Shown in pieces: positions 36,845 to 50,500 of a DNA stretch of 64,000 bases. The DNA is from Euonymus europaeus. Its lineage: Eukaryota > Streptophyta > Magnoliopsida > Celastrales > Celastraceae. How positions within the stretch are numbered: the stretch's first letter is position 1; each line of letters starts with the position of its first letter. The DNA is taken from assembly GCA_963580455.1 (NCBI GenBank), contig OY756968.1, forward strand, positions 24,335,996 to 24,399,995, in the 5' to 3' direction. Under the pieces are notes generated by a model, which saw nothing but the letters and a program-made list of their open reading frames with translations, did not search any database and was not told where the DNA came from. The position numbers were made by a program, and so were the translations under genes.

Positions 36845-39093
36845 GGTCTCGTTTCACCTAGTTAGCCGCGAAATGTTGTTTCTTTACGTAAACGGTTTTA
36901 TGAATATCCGTTGACTCCGAATTCTGAATTCGGTGATTTTTAGCTTGATTTCACACTACTTTTCGAGCTCTAAAATCCTGGAGTTTCGGATTTTGATTTC
37001 AGAACTCGTGGCAAGTAGGTCTCGTTTCACCTAGTTAGCCGCGAAATGTGGTTTCTTTACGTAAACGGTTTTATGAATATCCGTTGACTCCGAGTTCTGA
37101 ATTCGATGATTTTTAGCTTGATTTCACACTACTTTTCGAGCTCTCGAATCCTGGATTTTCGGATTTTGATTTCAGAACTCGTGGCTAGTAGGTCTCGTTT
37201 CACCTAGTTAGCCGCGAAATGTGTTTCTTTACGTAAACGGTTTTATAAATATCCGTTGACTCCGAGTTCTGAATTCGGTGATTTTTAGCTTGATTTCACA
37301 CTACTTTTCGAGTTCTCCAATCCTGGCATTTCGGATTTTGATTTCAGAACTCGTGGCTAGTAGGTCTCGTTTCACCTAGTTAGCCGCGAAATGTGGTTTC
37401 TTTACGTAAACGGTTTTATGAATATCCGTTGACTCCGAGTTCTGAATTCGGTGATTTTTAGCTTGATTTCACACTACTTTTCGAGCTCTACAATCCTAGA
37501 ATTTCGGATTTTGATTTCAGAACTCGTGGCTAGTAGTTCTCCTTTCACCTAGTTAGCCGCGAAATGTGGTTTCTTTACGTAAACGGTTTTATGAATATCC
37601 GTTGACTCCGAGTTCTGAATTCGGTGATTTTTAGCTTGATTTCACACTACTTTTCGAGCTCTACAATCCTGGCTTTTCGGATTTTGATTTCAGAAGTCGT
37701 GGCTAGTAGGTCTCGTTTCACCTAGTTAGCCGCGAAATGTGATTTCTTTACGTAAACGGTTTTATGAATATCCGTTGACTCCGAGTTCTGAATTCGGTGA
37801 TTTTTAGCTTGATTTCACACTACTTTTCGAGCTCTACAATCCTGGAGTTTCGGATTTTGATTTCAGAACTCGTGGCTAGTAGGTCTCGTTTCACCTAGTT
37901 AGCCGCGAAATGTTATTTCTTTACGTAAACGGTTTTATGAATATCCGTTGACTCCGAATTCTGAATTCGGTGATTTTTAGCTTGATTTCAAACTACTTTT
38001 CGAGCTCTAAAATCCTGGAGTTTCGGATTTTGATTTCAGAACTCGTGGCAAGTAGGTCTCGTTTCACCTAGTTAGCCGCGAAATGTGGTTTCTTTACGTA
38101 AACGGTTTTATGAATATCCGTTGACTCCGAGTTCTGAATCCGGTGAATTTTAGATTGATTTCACACTACTTTTCGAGCTCTACAATCCTGGCTTTTGGGA
38201 TTTTGATTTTAGAACTTGGGGCTAGTAGGTCTCGTTTCACCTAGTTAGCCACGAAATGTGGTTTCTTTACGTAAACGGTTTTATGAATATCCGTTGACTC
38301 CGAGTTCTGAATTCGGTGATTTTAAGCTTGATTTCACACTACTTTTCGAGCTCTACAATCCTGCCTTTTCTGATTTTTATTTCAGAACTCGTGGCGAGTA
38401 GGTCTCGTTTCACCTAGTTAGCCGCGAAATGTTGTTTCTTTACGTAAACGGTTTTATGAATATCCGTTGACTCCGAATTCTGAATTCGGTGATTTTTAGC
38501 TTGATTTCACACTAGTTTTCGAGCTCTACAATCCTGGAGTTTTCCGATTTTTATTTCAGAACTCCTGGCTAGTAGGTCTCGTTTCACCTAGTTAGCCGCG
38601 AAATTTGGTTTCTTTACGTAAACGGTTTTATGAATATCCGTTGACTCCGAGTTCTGAATTCGATGATTTTTAGCTTGATTTCACATTACTTTTCGAGCTC
38701 TACAATCCCGACATTTCGGATTTTGATTTCAGAACTCGTGGCTAGTAGTTCTCCTTTCACCTAGTTAGCCGCGAAATGTGGTTTCTTTACGTAAATGGTT
38801 TTATGAATATCCGTTGACTCCGAGTTCTGAATTCGTTGATTTTTAGCTTGATTTCACACTATTTTTCGAGCTCTACAATCCTGGCTTTTCGGATTTTGAT
38901 TTCAGAACTCGTGGCTAGTAGGTCTCGTTTCACCTAGTTAGCCGCGAAATGTGGTTTCTTTACGTAAACGGTTTTATGAATATCCGTTGACTCCGAGTTC
39001 TGAATTCGGTGATTTTTAGATTGATTTCACACTACTTTTCGAGCTCTACAATCCTGGAGTTTCGGATTTTGATTTCAGAACTCGTGGCTAGTA
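36845..39093 (+). repeat. 28-39 kb HOR copy 4, 13 monomers
   Basis: Follows copy 3 at 3459 bp spacing: gaattctg/ggcaagta (36845), gctctcgaat (37018), 172-bp gtgtttc unit (37191), cctagaattt (37363), agaagtcg (37536), ggagtttcgg (37709), tcaaactac (37882), I (38055), J (38228), dyad (38401, one base longer: ggagttttccg), cccgacattt (38575), aaatggtttt (38748) and gattttagattg (38921). It lacks the extra ggagtttcgg unit of copies 1 and 2, as copy 3 does, so copies 3 and 4 form a sister pair. Confidence 0.85.
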
Positions 39094-40838
39094 GGTCTCG
39101 TTCCACCTAGTTAGCCGCGAAATGTGGTTTCTTTACGTAAACGGTTTTATGAATATCCGTTGACTCCGAGTTCGGAATCCGGTGAATTTTAGATTGATTT
39201 CACACTACTTTTCGAGCTCTACAATCCGGGCATTTGGGATTTTGATTTTAGAACTTGGGGCTAGTAGGTCTCGTTTCACCTAGTTAGCCGCGAAATGTGG
39301 TTTCTTTACGTAAACGGTTTTATGAATATCCGTTGACTCCGAGTTCTGAATTCGGTGATTTTTAGTTGATTTCACACTACTTTTCGAGCTCTACAATTCT
39401 GCCTTTTCTGATTTTTATTTCAGAACTCGTGGCGAGTAGGTCTCGTTTCACCTAGTTAGCCGCGAAATGTGGTTTCTTTACGTAAACGGTTTTATGAATG
39501 TCCGTTGACTCCGAAATCTGAATTCGGTGATTTTTAGCTTGATTTCACACTACTTTTCGATCTCTACAATCCTGGAGTTTCCGATTTTTATTTCAGAACT
39601 CCTGGCTAGTAGGTCTCGTTTCACCTAGTTAGCCGCGAAATTTGGTTTCTTTACGTAAACGGTTTTATGAATATCCGTTGACTCCGAGTTCAGTTGACTC
39701 CGAGTTCTGAATTCGATGATTTTTAGCTTGATTTCACACTATTTTTCGAGTTCTCCAATCCTGGCATTTCGGATTTTGATTTCAGAACTCGTGGCTAGTA
39801 GGTCTCGTTTCACCTAGTTAGCCGCGAAATGTGGTTTCTTTACGTTAACGGTTTTATGAATATCCGTTGACTCCCAGTTCTGAATTCGATGATTTTTAGC
39901 TTGATTTCACACTACTTTTCGAGCTCTACAATCCTTCCATTTCCGATTTTGATTTCAGAACTCGTGGCTAGTAGGTCTCGTTTCACCTAGTTAGCCGCGA
40001 AATGTGGTTTCTTTACGTAAACGGTTTTATGAATATCCGTTGACTCCGAGTTCTGAATTCGGTGATTTTTTGCTTGATTTCACACTAGTTTTCGAGCTCT
40101 ACAATCCAGGCGTTTCGGATTTTGATTTCAGAACTCGTGGCTAGTAGGTCGCGTTTCACCTAGTTAGCCGCGAAATGTGGTTTCTTTACGTAAACGGTTT
40201 TATGAATATCCGTTGACTCCGAGTTCTGAATTCGGTGATTTTTAGCTTGATTTCACACTACTTTTCGAGCTCTACAATCCTGGCTTCTCGGATTTTGATT
40301 TCAGAACTTGTGGCTAGTAGGTCTCATTTCACCTAGTTAGCCGCGAAATGTGATTTCTTTACGTAAACGGTTTTATGAATATCCGTTGACTCCGAGTTCT
40401 GAATTCGGTGATTTTTAGCTTGATTTCACACTACTTTTCCAGCTCTACAATCCTGGAGTTTCGGATTTTGATTTCAGAACTCGTGGCTAGTAGGTCTCAT
40501 TCCACCTAGTTAGCCGCGAAATGTGGTTTCTTTACGTAAACGGTTTTATGAATATCCGTTGACTCCGAGTTCTGAATCCGGTGAATTTTAGATTGATTTC
40601 ACACTACTTTTCGAGCTCTACAATCCTGGCATTTGGGATTTTGATTTTAGAACTTGGGGCTAGTAGGTCTCGTTTCACCTAGTTAGCCGCGAAATGTGGT
40701 TTCTTTACGTAAACGGTTTTATGAATATCAGTTGACTCCGAGTTCTGAATTCGGTGATTTTTAGCTTGATTTCACACTACTTTTCGAGCTCTACAATCCT
40801 GCCTTTTCTGATTTTTATTTCAGAACTCGTGGCGAGTA
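39094..40838 (+). repeat. Junction region between two HOR domains
   Basis: Ten units: I (39094, with the rare ttcggaatccgg and atccgggcatttggg), J (39267, one base short at tttttagttg), K-like (39439), A with a 16-bp insertion (39612), a ttcgatg unit with gttaacgg and cttccattt (39801), C (39974), D with ggcttctcgg (40147), gtgatttc with ttccagctc (40320), I (40493) and J with atcagttg (40666). It has more length changes and private variants than the HORs on either side. Confidence 0.8.
39612..39800 (+). repeat. 189-bp monomer with 16-bp internal duplication
   Basis: An A-type unit in which gttgactccgagttc occurs twice, at 39677-39691 and 39693-39707, giving a 16-bp gain. The joining base makes ttcagttgactcc, which resembles the atcagttgactcc variant of H and some J units. 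A slipped exchange with such a unit, not simple copying, could have made it. It is the only length change larger than one base that I found. Confidence 0.9.
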
Positions 40839-43800
40839 GGTCTCGTTTGACCTAGTTAGCCGCGAAATGTGATTTCTTTACGTAAACGGTTTTATGAATA
40901 TCCGTTGACTCCGAGTTCTGAATTCGGTGATTTTCAGCTTGATTTCACACTAGTTTTCGAGCTCTACAATCCTGGAGTTTCCGATTTTGATTTTAGAACT
41001 CCTGGCTAGAAGGTCTCGTTTCAGCTAGTAAGCCGCGAAATTTGGTTTCTTTACGTAAACGGTTTTATGAATATCCGTTGACTCCGAGTTCTGAATTCGA
41101 TGATTTTTAGCTTGATTTCACACTACTTTTCGAGTTCTCCAATCCTGGCATTTCGGATTTTGATTTCAGAACTCGTGGCTAGTAGGTCTCGTTTCACCTA
41201 GTTAGCCGCGAAATGTGGTTTCTTTACGTAAACGGTTTTATGAATATCCGTTGACTCCGAGTTCTGAATTCGGTGATTTTTAGCTTGATTTCACACTACT
41301 TTTCGAGCTCTACAATCCTGCCATTTCCGATTTTGATTTCAGAACTCGTGGCTAGTAGGTCTCGTTTTACCTAGTTAGCCGCGAAATGTGGTTTCTTTAC
41401 GTAAACGGTTTTATGAACATCCGTTGACTCCGAGTTCTGAATTCGGCGATTTTTTGCTTGATTTCACACTACTTTTCGAGCTCTACAATCCAGGGGTTTC
41501 GGATTTTGATTTCAGAACTCGTGGCTAGTAGGTCGCGTTTCACCTAGTTAGCCGCGAAATGTGGTTTCTTTACGTAAACGGTTTTATGAATATCCGTTGA
41601 CTCCGAAATCTGAATTCAGCGATTTTTAGCTTGATTTCACACTACTTTTCGAGCTCTACAATCCTGGCATTTCGGATTTTGATTTCAGAACTCGTGGCTA
41701 GTAGTTCTCCTTTCACCTAGTTAGCCGCGAAATGTGGTTTCTTTACGTAAACGGTTTTATGAATATCCGTTGACTCCGACTTCTGAATTCGGTGATTTTT
41801 AGCTTGATTTCACACTACTTTTCGAGCTCTACAATCCTGGATTTTCGGATTTTGATTTCAGAACTCGTGGCTAGTAGGTCTCGTTTCACCTAGTTAGCCG
41901 CGAAATGTGATTTCTTTACGTAAACGGTTTTATGAATATCCGTTGACTCCGAGTTCTGAATTCGGTGATTTTTAGCTTGATTTCACACTAGTTTTCGAGC
42001 TCTACAATCCTGCCATTTCCGATTTTGATTTCAGAACTCGTGGCTAGTAGGTCTCGTTTCACCTAGTTAGCCGCGAAATGTGGTTTCTTTACGTAAACGG
42101 TTTTATGAATATCCGTTGACTCCGAGTTCTGAATTCGGTGATTTTTAGCTTGATTTCACACTACTTTTCGAGCTCTACAATCCTGGCATTTTGGATTTTG
42201 ATTTCAGAACTCGTGGCTAGTAGTTCTCCTTTCACCTAGTTAGCCGCGAAATGTGGTTTCTTTACGTAAACGGTTTTATGAATATCCGTTGACTCCGAGT
42301 TCTGAATCCGGTGAATTTTAGATTGATTTCACACTACTTTTCGAGCTCTACAATCCTGGCATTTGGGATTTTGATTTTAGAACTTGGGGCTAGTAGGTCT
42401 CGTTTCACCTAGTTAGCCGCGAAATGTGGTTTCTTTACGTAAACGGTTTTATGAATATCCGTTGACTCCGAGTTCTGAATTCGGTGATTTTTAGCTTGAT
42501 TTCACACTACTTTTCGAGCTCTACAATCCTGCCTTTTCTGATTTTTATTTCAGAACTCGTGGCGAGTAGGTCTCGTTTGACCTAGTTAGCCGCGAAATGT
42601 TGTTTCTTTACGTAAACGGTTTTATGAATATCCGTTGACTCCGAAATTTGAATTCGGTGATTTTTAACATGATTTCACACTACTTTTCAAGCTCTACAAT
42701 CCTGGAGTTTCCGATTTTGATTTCAGAACTCGTGGCTAGTAGGTCTCATTTCACCTAGTTAGCCGCGAAATTTGGTTTCTTTACGTAAACGGTTTTATGA
42801 ATATCCGTTGACTCCGAGTTCTGAATTCGATGATTTTTAGCTTGATTTCACACTACTTTTCGAGTTCTCCAATCCTGGCATTTCGGATTTTGATTTCAGA
42901 ACTCGTGGCTAGTAGTACTCGTTTCACCTAGTTAGCCGCGAAATGTGGTTTCTTTACGTAAACGGTTTTATAAATATCCGTTGACTCCGAGCTCTGAATT
43001 CGGTGATTTTTAGCTTGATTTCACACTACTTTTCGAGCTCTACAATCCTGCCATTTCCGATTTTTATTTCAGAACTCGTGGCTAGTAGGTCTCGTTTCAC
43101 CTAGTTAGCCGCGAAATGTGGTTTCTTTACGTAAACGGTTTTATGAATATCCGTTGACTCCGAGTTCTGAATTCGGTGATTTTTTGCTTGATTTCACACT
43201 ACTTTTCGAGCTCTACAATCCAGGTGTTTCGGATTTTGATTTCAGAACTCGTGGCTTGTAGGTCGCGTTTCACCTAGTTAGCCGCAAAATGTGGTTTCTT
43301 TACGTAAACGGTTTTATGAATATCCGTTGACTCCGAGTTCTGAATTCAGTGATTTTTAGCTTGATTTCACACTACTTTTCGAGCTCTACAATCCTGGCAT
43401 TTCGGATTTTGATTTCAGAACTCGTGGCTAGTAGGTCTCGTTTCACCTAGTTAGCAGCGAAATGTGATTTCTTTACGTAAACGGTTTTATGAATATCCGT
43501 TGACTCCGAGTTCTGAATTCGGTGATTTTTTGCTTGATTTCACACTAGTTTTCGAGCTCTACAATCCAGGCGTTTCGGATTTTGATTTCAGAACTCGTGG
43601 CTAGTAGGTTGCGTTTCACCTAGTTAACCGCGAAATGTGGTTTCTTTACGTAAACGGTTTTATGAATATCCGTTGACTCCGAGTTCTGAATTCGGTGATT
43701 TTTAGCTTGATTTCACACTACTTTTCGAGCTCTACAATCCTGGCTTCTCGGATTTTGATTTCAGAACTCGTGGCTAGTAGGTCTCGTTTCACCTAGTTAG

Positions 43801-44125
43801 CCGCGAAATGTGATTTCTTTACGTAAACGGTTTTATGAATATCCGTTGACTCCGAGTTCTGAATCCGGTGAATTTTAGATTGATTTCACACTACTTTTCG
43901 AGCTCTACAATCCTGGCATTTGGGATTTTGATTTTAGAACTTGGGGCTAGTAGGTCTCGTTTCACCTAGTTAGCCGCGAAATGTGGTTTCTTTACGTAAA
44001 CGGTTTTATGAATATCAGTTGACTCCGAGTTCTGAATTCGGTGATTTTTAGCTTGATTTCACACTACTTTTCGAGCTCTACAATCCTGCCTTTTCTGATT
44101 TTTATTTCAGAACTCGTGGCGAGTA
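40839..44125 (+). repeat. Long HOR copy 1, 19 monomers
   Basis: Slots: S (40839; tttgacc, gtgatttc, gattttcagctt, ctagttttc, ggctagaa), A (41012), B (41185), C (41358; gttttacc, gaacatcc, cggcgatt, ccagggg), D (41531; gaaatc, ttcagcg), E (41704; gacttctg), F (41877), G (42050; cattttgg), I (42223), J (42396), K (42569), A (42742; ggtctcattt), L (42915; gtactcg, gagctctg), C-like (43088; gcttgta), D-like (43261), an F/C mixture (43434; gcagcg, gattttttgc, ctagttttc), ggttgcg with ggcttctcgg (43607), I (43780) and J (43953). Slots 1-16 are shared by copies 1-4. Confidence 0.9.
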
Positions 44126-47100
44126 GGTCTCGTTTGACCTAGTTAGCCGCGAAATGTGATTTCTTTACGTAAACGGTTTTATGAATATCCGTTGACTCCG
44201 AGTTCTGAATTCGGTGATTTTCAGCTTGATTTCACACTAGTTTTCGAGCTCTACAATCCTGGAGTTTCCGATTTTGATTTCAGAACTCCTGGCTAGAAGG
44301 TCTCGTTTCAGCTAGTTAGCCGCGAAATTTGGTTTCTTTACGTAAACGGTTTTATGAATATCCGTTGACTCCGAGTTCTGAATTCGATGATTTTTAGCTT
44401 GATTTCACACTAGTTTTCGAGTTCTCCAATCCTGGCATTTCGGATTTTGATTTCAGAACTCGTGGCTAGTAGGTCTCGTTTCACCTAGTTAGCCGCGAAA
44501 TGTGGTTTCTTTACGTAAACGGTTTTATGAATATCCGTTGACTCCGAGTTCTGAATTCGGTGATTTTTAGCTTGATTTCACACTACTTTTCGAGCTCTAC
44601 AATCCTGCCATTTCCGATTTTGATTTCAGAACTCGTGGCTAGTAGGTCTCGTTTTACCTAGTTAGCCGCGAAATGTGGTTTCTTTACGTAAACGGTTTTA
44701 TGAACATCAGTTGACTCCGAGTTCTGAATTCGGCGATTTTTTGCTTGATTTCACACTACTTTTCGAGCTCTACAATCCAGGGGTTTCGGATTTTGATTTC
44801 AGAACTCGTGGCTAGTAGGTCGCGTTTCACCTAGTTAGCCGCGAAATGTGGTTTCTTTACGTAAACGGTTTTATGAATATCCGTTGACTCCGAAATCTGA
44901 ATTCAGCGATTTTTAGCTTGATTTCACACTACTTTTCGAGCTCTACAATCCTGGCATTTCGGATTTTGATTTCAGAACTCGTGGCTAGTAGTTCTCCTTT
45001 CACCTAGTTAGCCGCGAAATGTGGTTTCTTTACGTAAACGGTTTTATGAATATCCGTTGACTCCGACTTCTGAATTCGGTGATTTTTAGCTTGATTTCAC
45101 ACTACTTTTCGAGCTCTACAATCCTGGATTTTCGGATTTTGATTTCAGAACTCGTGGCTAGTAGGTCTCGTTTCACCTAGTTAGCCGCGAAATGTGATTT
45201 CTTTACGTAAACGGTTTTATGAATATCCGTTGACTCCGAGTTCTGAATTCGGTGATTTTTAGCTTGATTTCACACTAGTTTTCGAGCTCTACAATCCTGC
45301 CATTTCCGATTTTGATTTCAGAACTCGTGGCTAGTAGGTCTCGTTTCACCTAGTTAGCCGCGAAATGTGGTTTCTTTACGTAAACGGTTTTATGAATATC
45401 CGTTGACTCCGAGTTCTGAATTCGGTGATTTTTAGCTTGATTTCACACTACTTTTCGAGCTCTACAATCCTGGCATTTTGGATTTTGATTTCAGAACTCG
45501 TGGCTAGTAGTTCTCCTTTCACCTAGTTAGCCGCGAAATGTGGTTTCTTTACGTAAACGGTTTTATGAATATCCGTTGACTCCGAGTTCTGAATCCGGTG
45601 AATTTTAGATTGATTTCACACTACTTTTCGAGCTCTACAATCCTGGCATTTGGGATTTTGATTTTAGAACTTGGGGCTAGTAGGTCTCGTTTCACCTAGT
45701 TAGCCGCGAAATGTGGTTTCTTTACGTAAACGGTTTTATGAATATCCGTTGACTCCGAGTTCTGAATTCGGTGATTTTTAGCTTGATTTCACACTACTTT
45801 TCGAGCTCTACAATCCTGCCTTTTCTGATTTTTATTTCAGAACTCGTGGCGAGTAGGTCTCGTTTGACCTAGTTAGCCGCGAAATGTTGTTTCTTTACGT
45901 AAACGGTTTTATGAATATCCGTTGACTCCGAAATTTGAATTCGGTGATTTTTAACTTGATTTCACACTACTTTTCAAGCTCTACAATCCTGGAGTTTCCG
46001 ATTTTGATTTCAGAACTCATGGCTAGTAGGTCTCATTTCACCTAGTTAGCCGCGAAATTTGGTTTCTTTACGTAAACGGTTTTATGAATATCCGTTGACT
46101 CCGAGTTCTGAATTCGATGATTTTTAGCTTGATTTCACACTACTTTTCGAGTTCTCCAATCCTGGCATTTCGGATTTTGATTTCAGAACTCGTGGCTAGT
46201 AGTACTCGTTTCACCTAGTTAGCCGCGAAATGTGGTTTCTTTACGTAAACGGTTTTATGAATATCCGTTGACTCCGAGCTCTGAATTCGGTGATTTTTAG
46301 CTTGATTTCACACTACTTTTCGAGCTCTACAATCCTGCCATTTCCGATTTTTATTTCAGAACTCGTGGCTAGTAGGTCTCGTTTCACCTAGTTAGCCGCG
46401 AAATGTGGTTTCTTTACGTAAACGGTTTTATGAATATCCGTTGACTCCGAGTTCTGAATTCGGTGATTTTTTGCTTGATTTCACACTACTTTTCGAGCTC
46501 TACAATCCAGGTGTTTCGGATTTTGATTTCAGAACTCGTGGCTTGTAGGTCGCGTTTCACCTAGTTAGCCGCAAAATGTGGTTTCTTTACGTAAACGGTT
46601 TTATGAATATCCGTTGACTCCGAGTTCTGAATTCAGTGATTTTTAGCTTGATTTCACACTACTTTTCGAGCTCTACAATCCTGGCATTTCGGATTTTGAT
46701 TTCAGAACTCGTGGCTAGTAGGTCTCGTTTCACCTAGTTAGCAGCGAAATGTGATTTCTTTACGTAAACGGTTTTATGAATATCCGTTGACTCCGAGTTC
46801 TGAATTCGGTGATTTTTTGCTTGATTTCACACTAGTTTTCGAGCTCTACAATCCAGGCGTTTCGGATTTTGATTTCAGAACTCGTGGCTAGTAGGTTGCG
46901 TTTCACCTAGTTAGCCGCGAAATGTGGTTTCTTTACGTAAACGGTTTTATGAATATCCGTTGACTCCGAGTTCTGAATTCGGTGATTTTTAGCTTGATTT
47001 CACACTACTTTTCGAGCTCTACAATCCTGCCATTTCCGATTTTGATTTCAGAACTCGTGGCTAGTAGGTCTCGTTTTACCTAGTTAGCCGCGAAATGTGG

Positions 47101-47585
47101 TTTCTTTACGTAAACGGTTTTATGAACATCCGTTGACTCCGAGTTCTGAATTCGGTGATTTTTAGCTTGATTTCACACTACTTTTCCAGCTCTACAATCC
47201 TGGAGTTTCGGATTTTGATTTCAGAACTCGTGGCTAGTAGGTCTCGTTCCACCTAGTTAGCCGCGAAATGTGGTTTCTTTACGTAAACGGTTTTATGAAT
47301 ATCCATTGACTCCGAGTTCTGAATCCGGTGAATTTTAGATTGATTTCACACTACTTTTCGAGCTCTACAATCCTGGCATTTGGGATTTTGATTTTAGAAC
47401 TTGGGGCTAGTAGGTCTCGTTTCACCTAGTTAGCCGCGAAATGTGGTTTCTTTACGTAAACGGTTTTATGAATATCAGTTGACTCCGAGTTCTGAATTCG
47501 GTGATTTTTAGCTTGATTTCACACTACTTTTCGAGCTCTACAATCCTGCCTTTTCTGATTTTTATTTCAGAACTCGTGGCGAGTA
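44126..47585 (+). repeat. Long HOR copy 2, 20 monomers
   Basis: Slots 1-16 match the first copy. The end differs: 46894 is ggttgcg with gccatttccg; 47067 has a C-type front (gttttacc, gaacatcc) fused to a tail with ttccagctc and ggagtttcgg; 47240 is I and 47413 is J with atcagttg. Private changes include atcagttg in the C slot (44645) and ctcatgg in K (45856). Confidence 0.9.
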
Positions 47586-50500
47586 GGTCTCGTTTGACCT
47601 AGTTAGCCGCGAAATGTGATTTCTTTACGTAAACGGTTTTATGAATATCCGTTGACTCCGAGTTCTGAATTCGGTGATTTTCAGCTTGATTTCACACTAG
47701 TTTTCGAGCTCTACAATCCTGGAGTTTCCGATTTTGATTTCAGAACTCCTGGCTAGAAGGTCTCGTTTCAGCTAGTTAGCCGCGAAATTTGGTTTCTTTA
47801 CGTAAACGGTTTTATGAATATCCGTTGACTCCGAGTTCTGAATTCGATGATTTTTAGCTTGATTTCACACTACTTTTCGAGTTCTCCAATCCTGGCATTT
47901 CGGATTTTGATTTCAGAACTCGTGGCTAGTAGGTCTCGTTTCACCTAGTTAGCCGCGAAATGTGGTTTCTTTACGTAAACGGTTTTATGAATATCCGTTG
48001 ACTCCGAGTTCTGAATTCGGTGATTTTTAGCTTGATTTCACACTACTTTTCGAGCTCTACAATCCTGCCATTTCCGATTTTGATTTCAGAACTCGTGGCT
48101 AGTAGGTCTCGTTTTACCTAGTTAGCCGCGAAATGTGGTTTCTTTACGTAAACGGTTTTATGAACATCCGTTGACTCCGAGTTCTGAATTCGGCGATTTT
48201 TTGCTTGATTTCACACTACTTTTCGAGCTCTACAATCCAGGGGTTTCGGATTTTGATTTCAGAACTCGTGGCTAGTAGGTCGCGTTTCACCTAGTTAGTC
48301 GCGAAATGTGGTTTCTTTACGTAAACGGTTTTATGAATATCCGTTGACTCCGAAATCTGAATTCAGCGATTTTTAGCTTGATTTCACACTACTTTTCGAG
48401 CTCTACAATCCTGGCATTTCGGATTTTGATTTCAGAACTCGTGGCTAGTAGTTCTCCTTTCACCTAGTTAGCCGCGAAATGTGGTTTCTTTACGTAAACG
48501 GTTTTATGAATATCCGTTGACTCCGACTTCTGAATTCGGTGATTTTTAGCTTGATTTCACACTACTTTTCGAGCTCTACAATCCTGGATTTTCGGATTTT
48601 GATTTCAGAACTCGTGGCTAGTAGGTCTCGTTTCACCTAGTTAGCCGCGAAATGTGATTTCTTTACGTAAACGGTTTTATGAATATCCGTTGACTCCGAG
48701 TTCTGAATTCGGTGATTTTTAGCTTGATTTCACACTAGTTTTCGAGCTCTACAATCCTGCCATTTCCGATTTTGATTTCAGAACTCGTGGCTAGTAGGTC
48801 TCGTTTCACCTAGTTAGCCGCGAAATGTGGTTTCTTTACGTAAACGGTTTTATGAATATCCGTTGACTCCGAGTTCTGAATTCGGTGATTTTTAGCTTGA
48901 TTTCACACTACTTTTCGAGCTCTACAATCCTGGCATTTTGGATTTTGATTTCAGAACTCGTGGCTAGTAGTTCTCCTTTCACCTAGTTAGCCGCGAAATG
49001 TGGTTTCTTTACGTAAACGGTTTTATGAATATCCGTTGACTCCGAGTTCTGAATCCGGTGAATTTTAGATTGATTTCACACTACTTTTCGAGCTCTACAA
49101 TCCTGGCATTTGGGATTTTGATTTTAGAACTTGGGGCTAGTAGGTCTCGTTTCACCTAGTTAGCCGCGAAATTTGGTTTCTTTACGTAAACGGTTTTATG
49201 AATATCCGTTGACTCCGAGTTCTGAATTCGGTGATTTTTAGCTTGATTTCACACTACTTTTCGAGCTCTACAATCCTGCCTTTTCTGATTTTTATTTCAG
49301 AACTCGTGGCGAGTAGGTCTCGTTTGACCTAGTTAGCCGCGAAATGTTGTTTCTTTACGTAAACGGTTTTATGAATATCCGTTGACTCCGAAATTTGAAT
49401 TCGGTGATTTTTAACTTGATTTCACACTACTTTTCAAGCTCTACAATCCTGGAGTTTCCGATTTTGATTTCAGAACTCGTGGCTAGTAGGTCTCATTTCA
49501 CCTAGTTAGCCGCGAAATTTGGTTTCTTTACGTAAACGGTTTTATGAATATCCGTTGACTCCGAGTTCTGAATTCGATGATTTTTAGCTTGATTTCACAC
49601 TACTTTTCGAGTTCTCCAATCCTGGCATTTCGGATTTTGATTTCAGAACTCGTGGCTAGTAGTACTCGTTTCACCTAGTTAGCCGCGAAATGTGGTTTCT
49701 TTACGTAAACGGTTTTATGAATATCCGTTGACTCCGAGCTCTGAATTCGGTGATTTTTAGCTTGATTTCACACTACTTTTCGAGCTCTACAATCCTGCCA
49801 TTTCCGATTTTTATTTCAGAACTCGTGGCTAGTAGGTCTCGTTTCACCTAGTTAGCCGCGAAATGTGGTTTCTTTACGTAAACGGTTTTATGAATATCCG
49901 TTGACTCCGAGTTCTGAATTCGGTGATTTTTTGCTTGATTTCACACTACTTTTCGAGCTCTACAATCCAGGTGTTTCGGATTTTGATTTCAGAACTCGTG
50001 GCTTGTAGGTCGCGTTTCACCTAGTTAGCCGCAAAATGTGGTTTCTTTACGTAAACGGTTTTATGAATATCCGTTGACTCCGAGTTCTGAATTCAGTGAT
50101 TTTTAGCTTGATTTCACACTACTTTTCGAGCTCTACAATCCTGGCATTTCGGATTTTGATTTCAGAACTCGTGGCTAGTAGGTCTCGTTTCACCTAGTTA
50201 GCAGCGAAATGTGATTTCTTTACGTAAACGGTTTTATGAATATCCGTTGACTCCGAGTTCTGAATTCGGTGATTTTTTGCTTGATTTCACACTAGTTTTC
50301 GAGCTCTACAATCCAGGCGTTTCGGATTTTGATTTCAGAACTCGTGGCTAGTAGGTTGCGTTTCACCTAGTTAGCCGCGAAATTTGGTTTCTTTACGTAA
50401 ACGGTTTTATGAATATCCGTTGACTCCGAGTTCTGAATTCGGTGATTTTTAGCTTGATTTCACACTACTTTTCGAGCTCTACAATCCTGGCATTTTGGAT

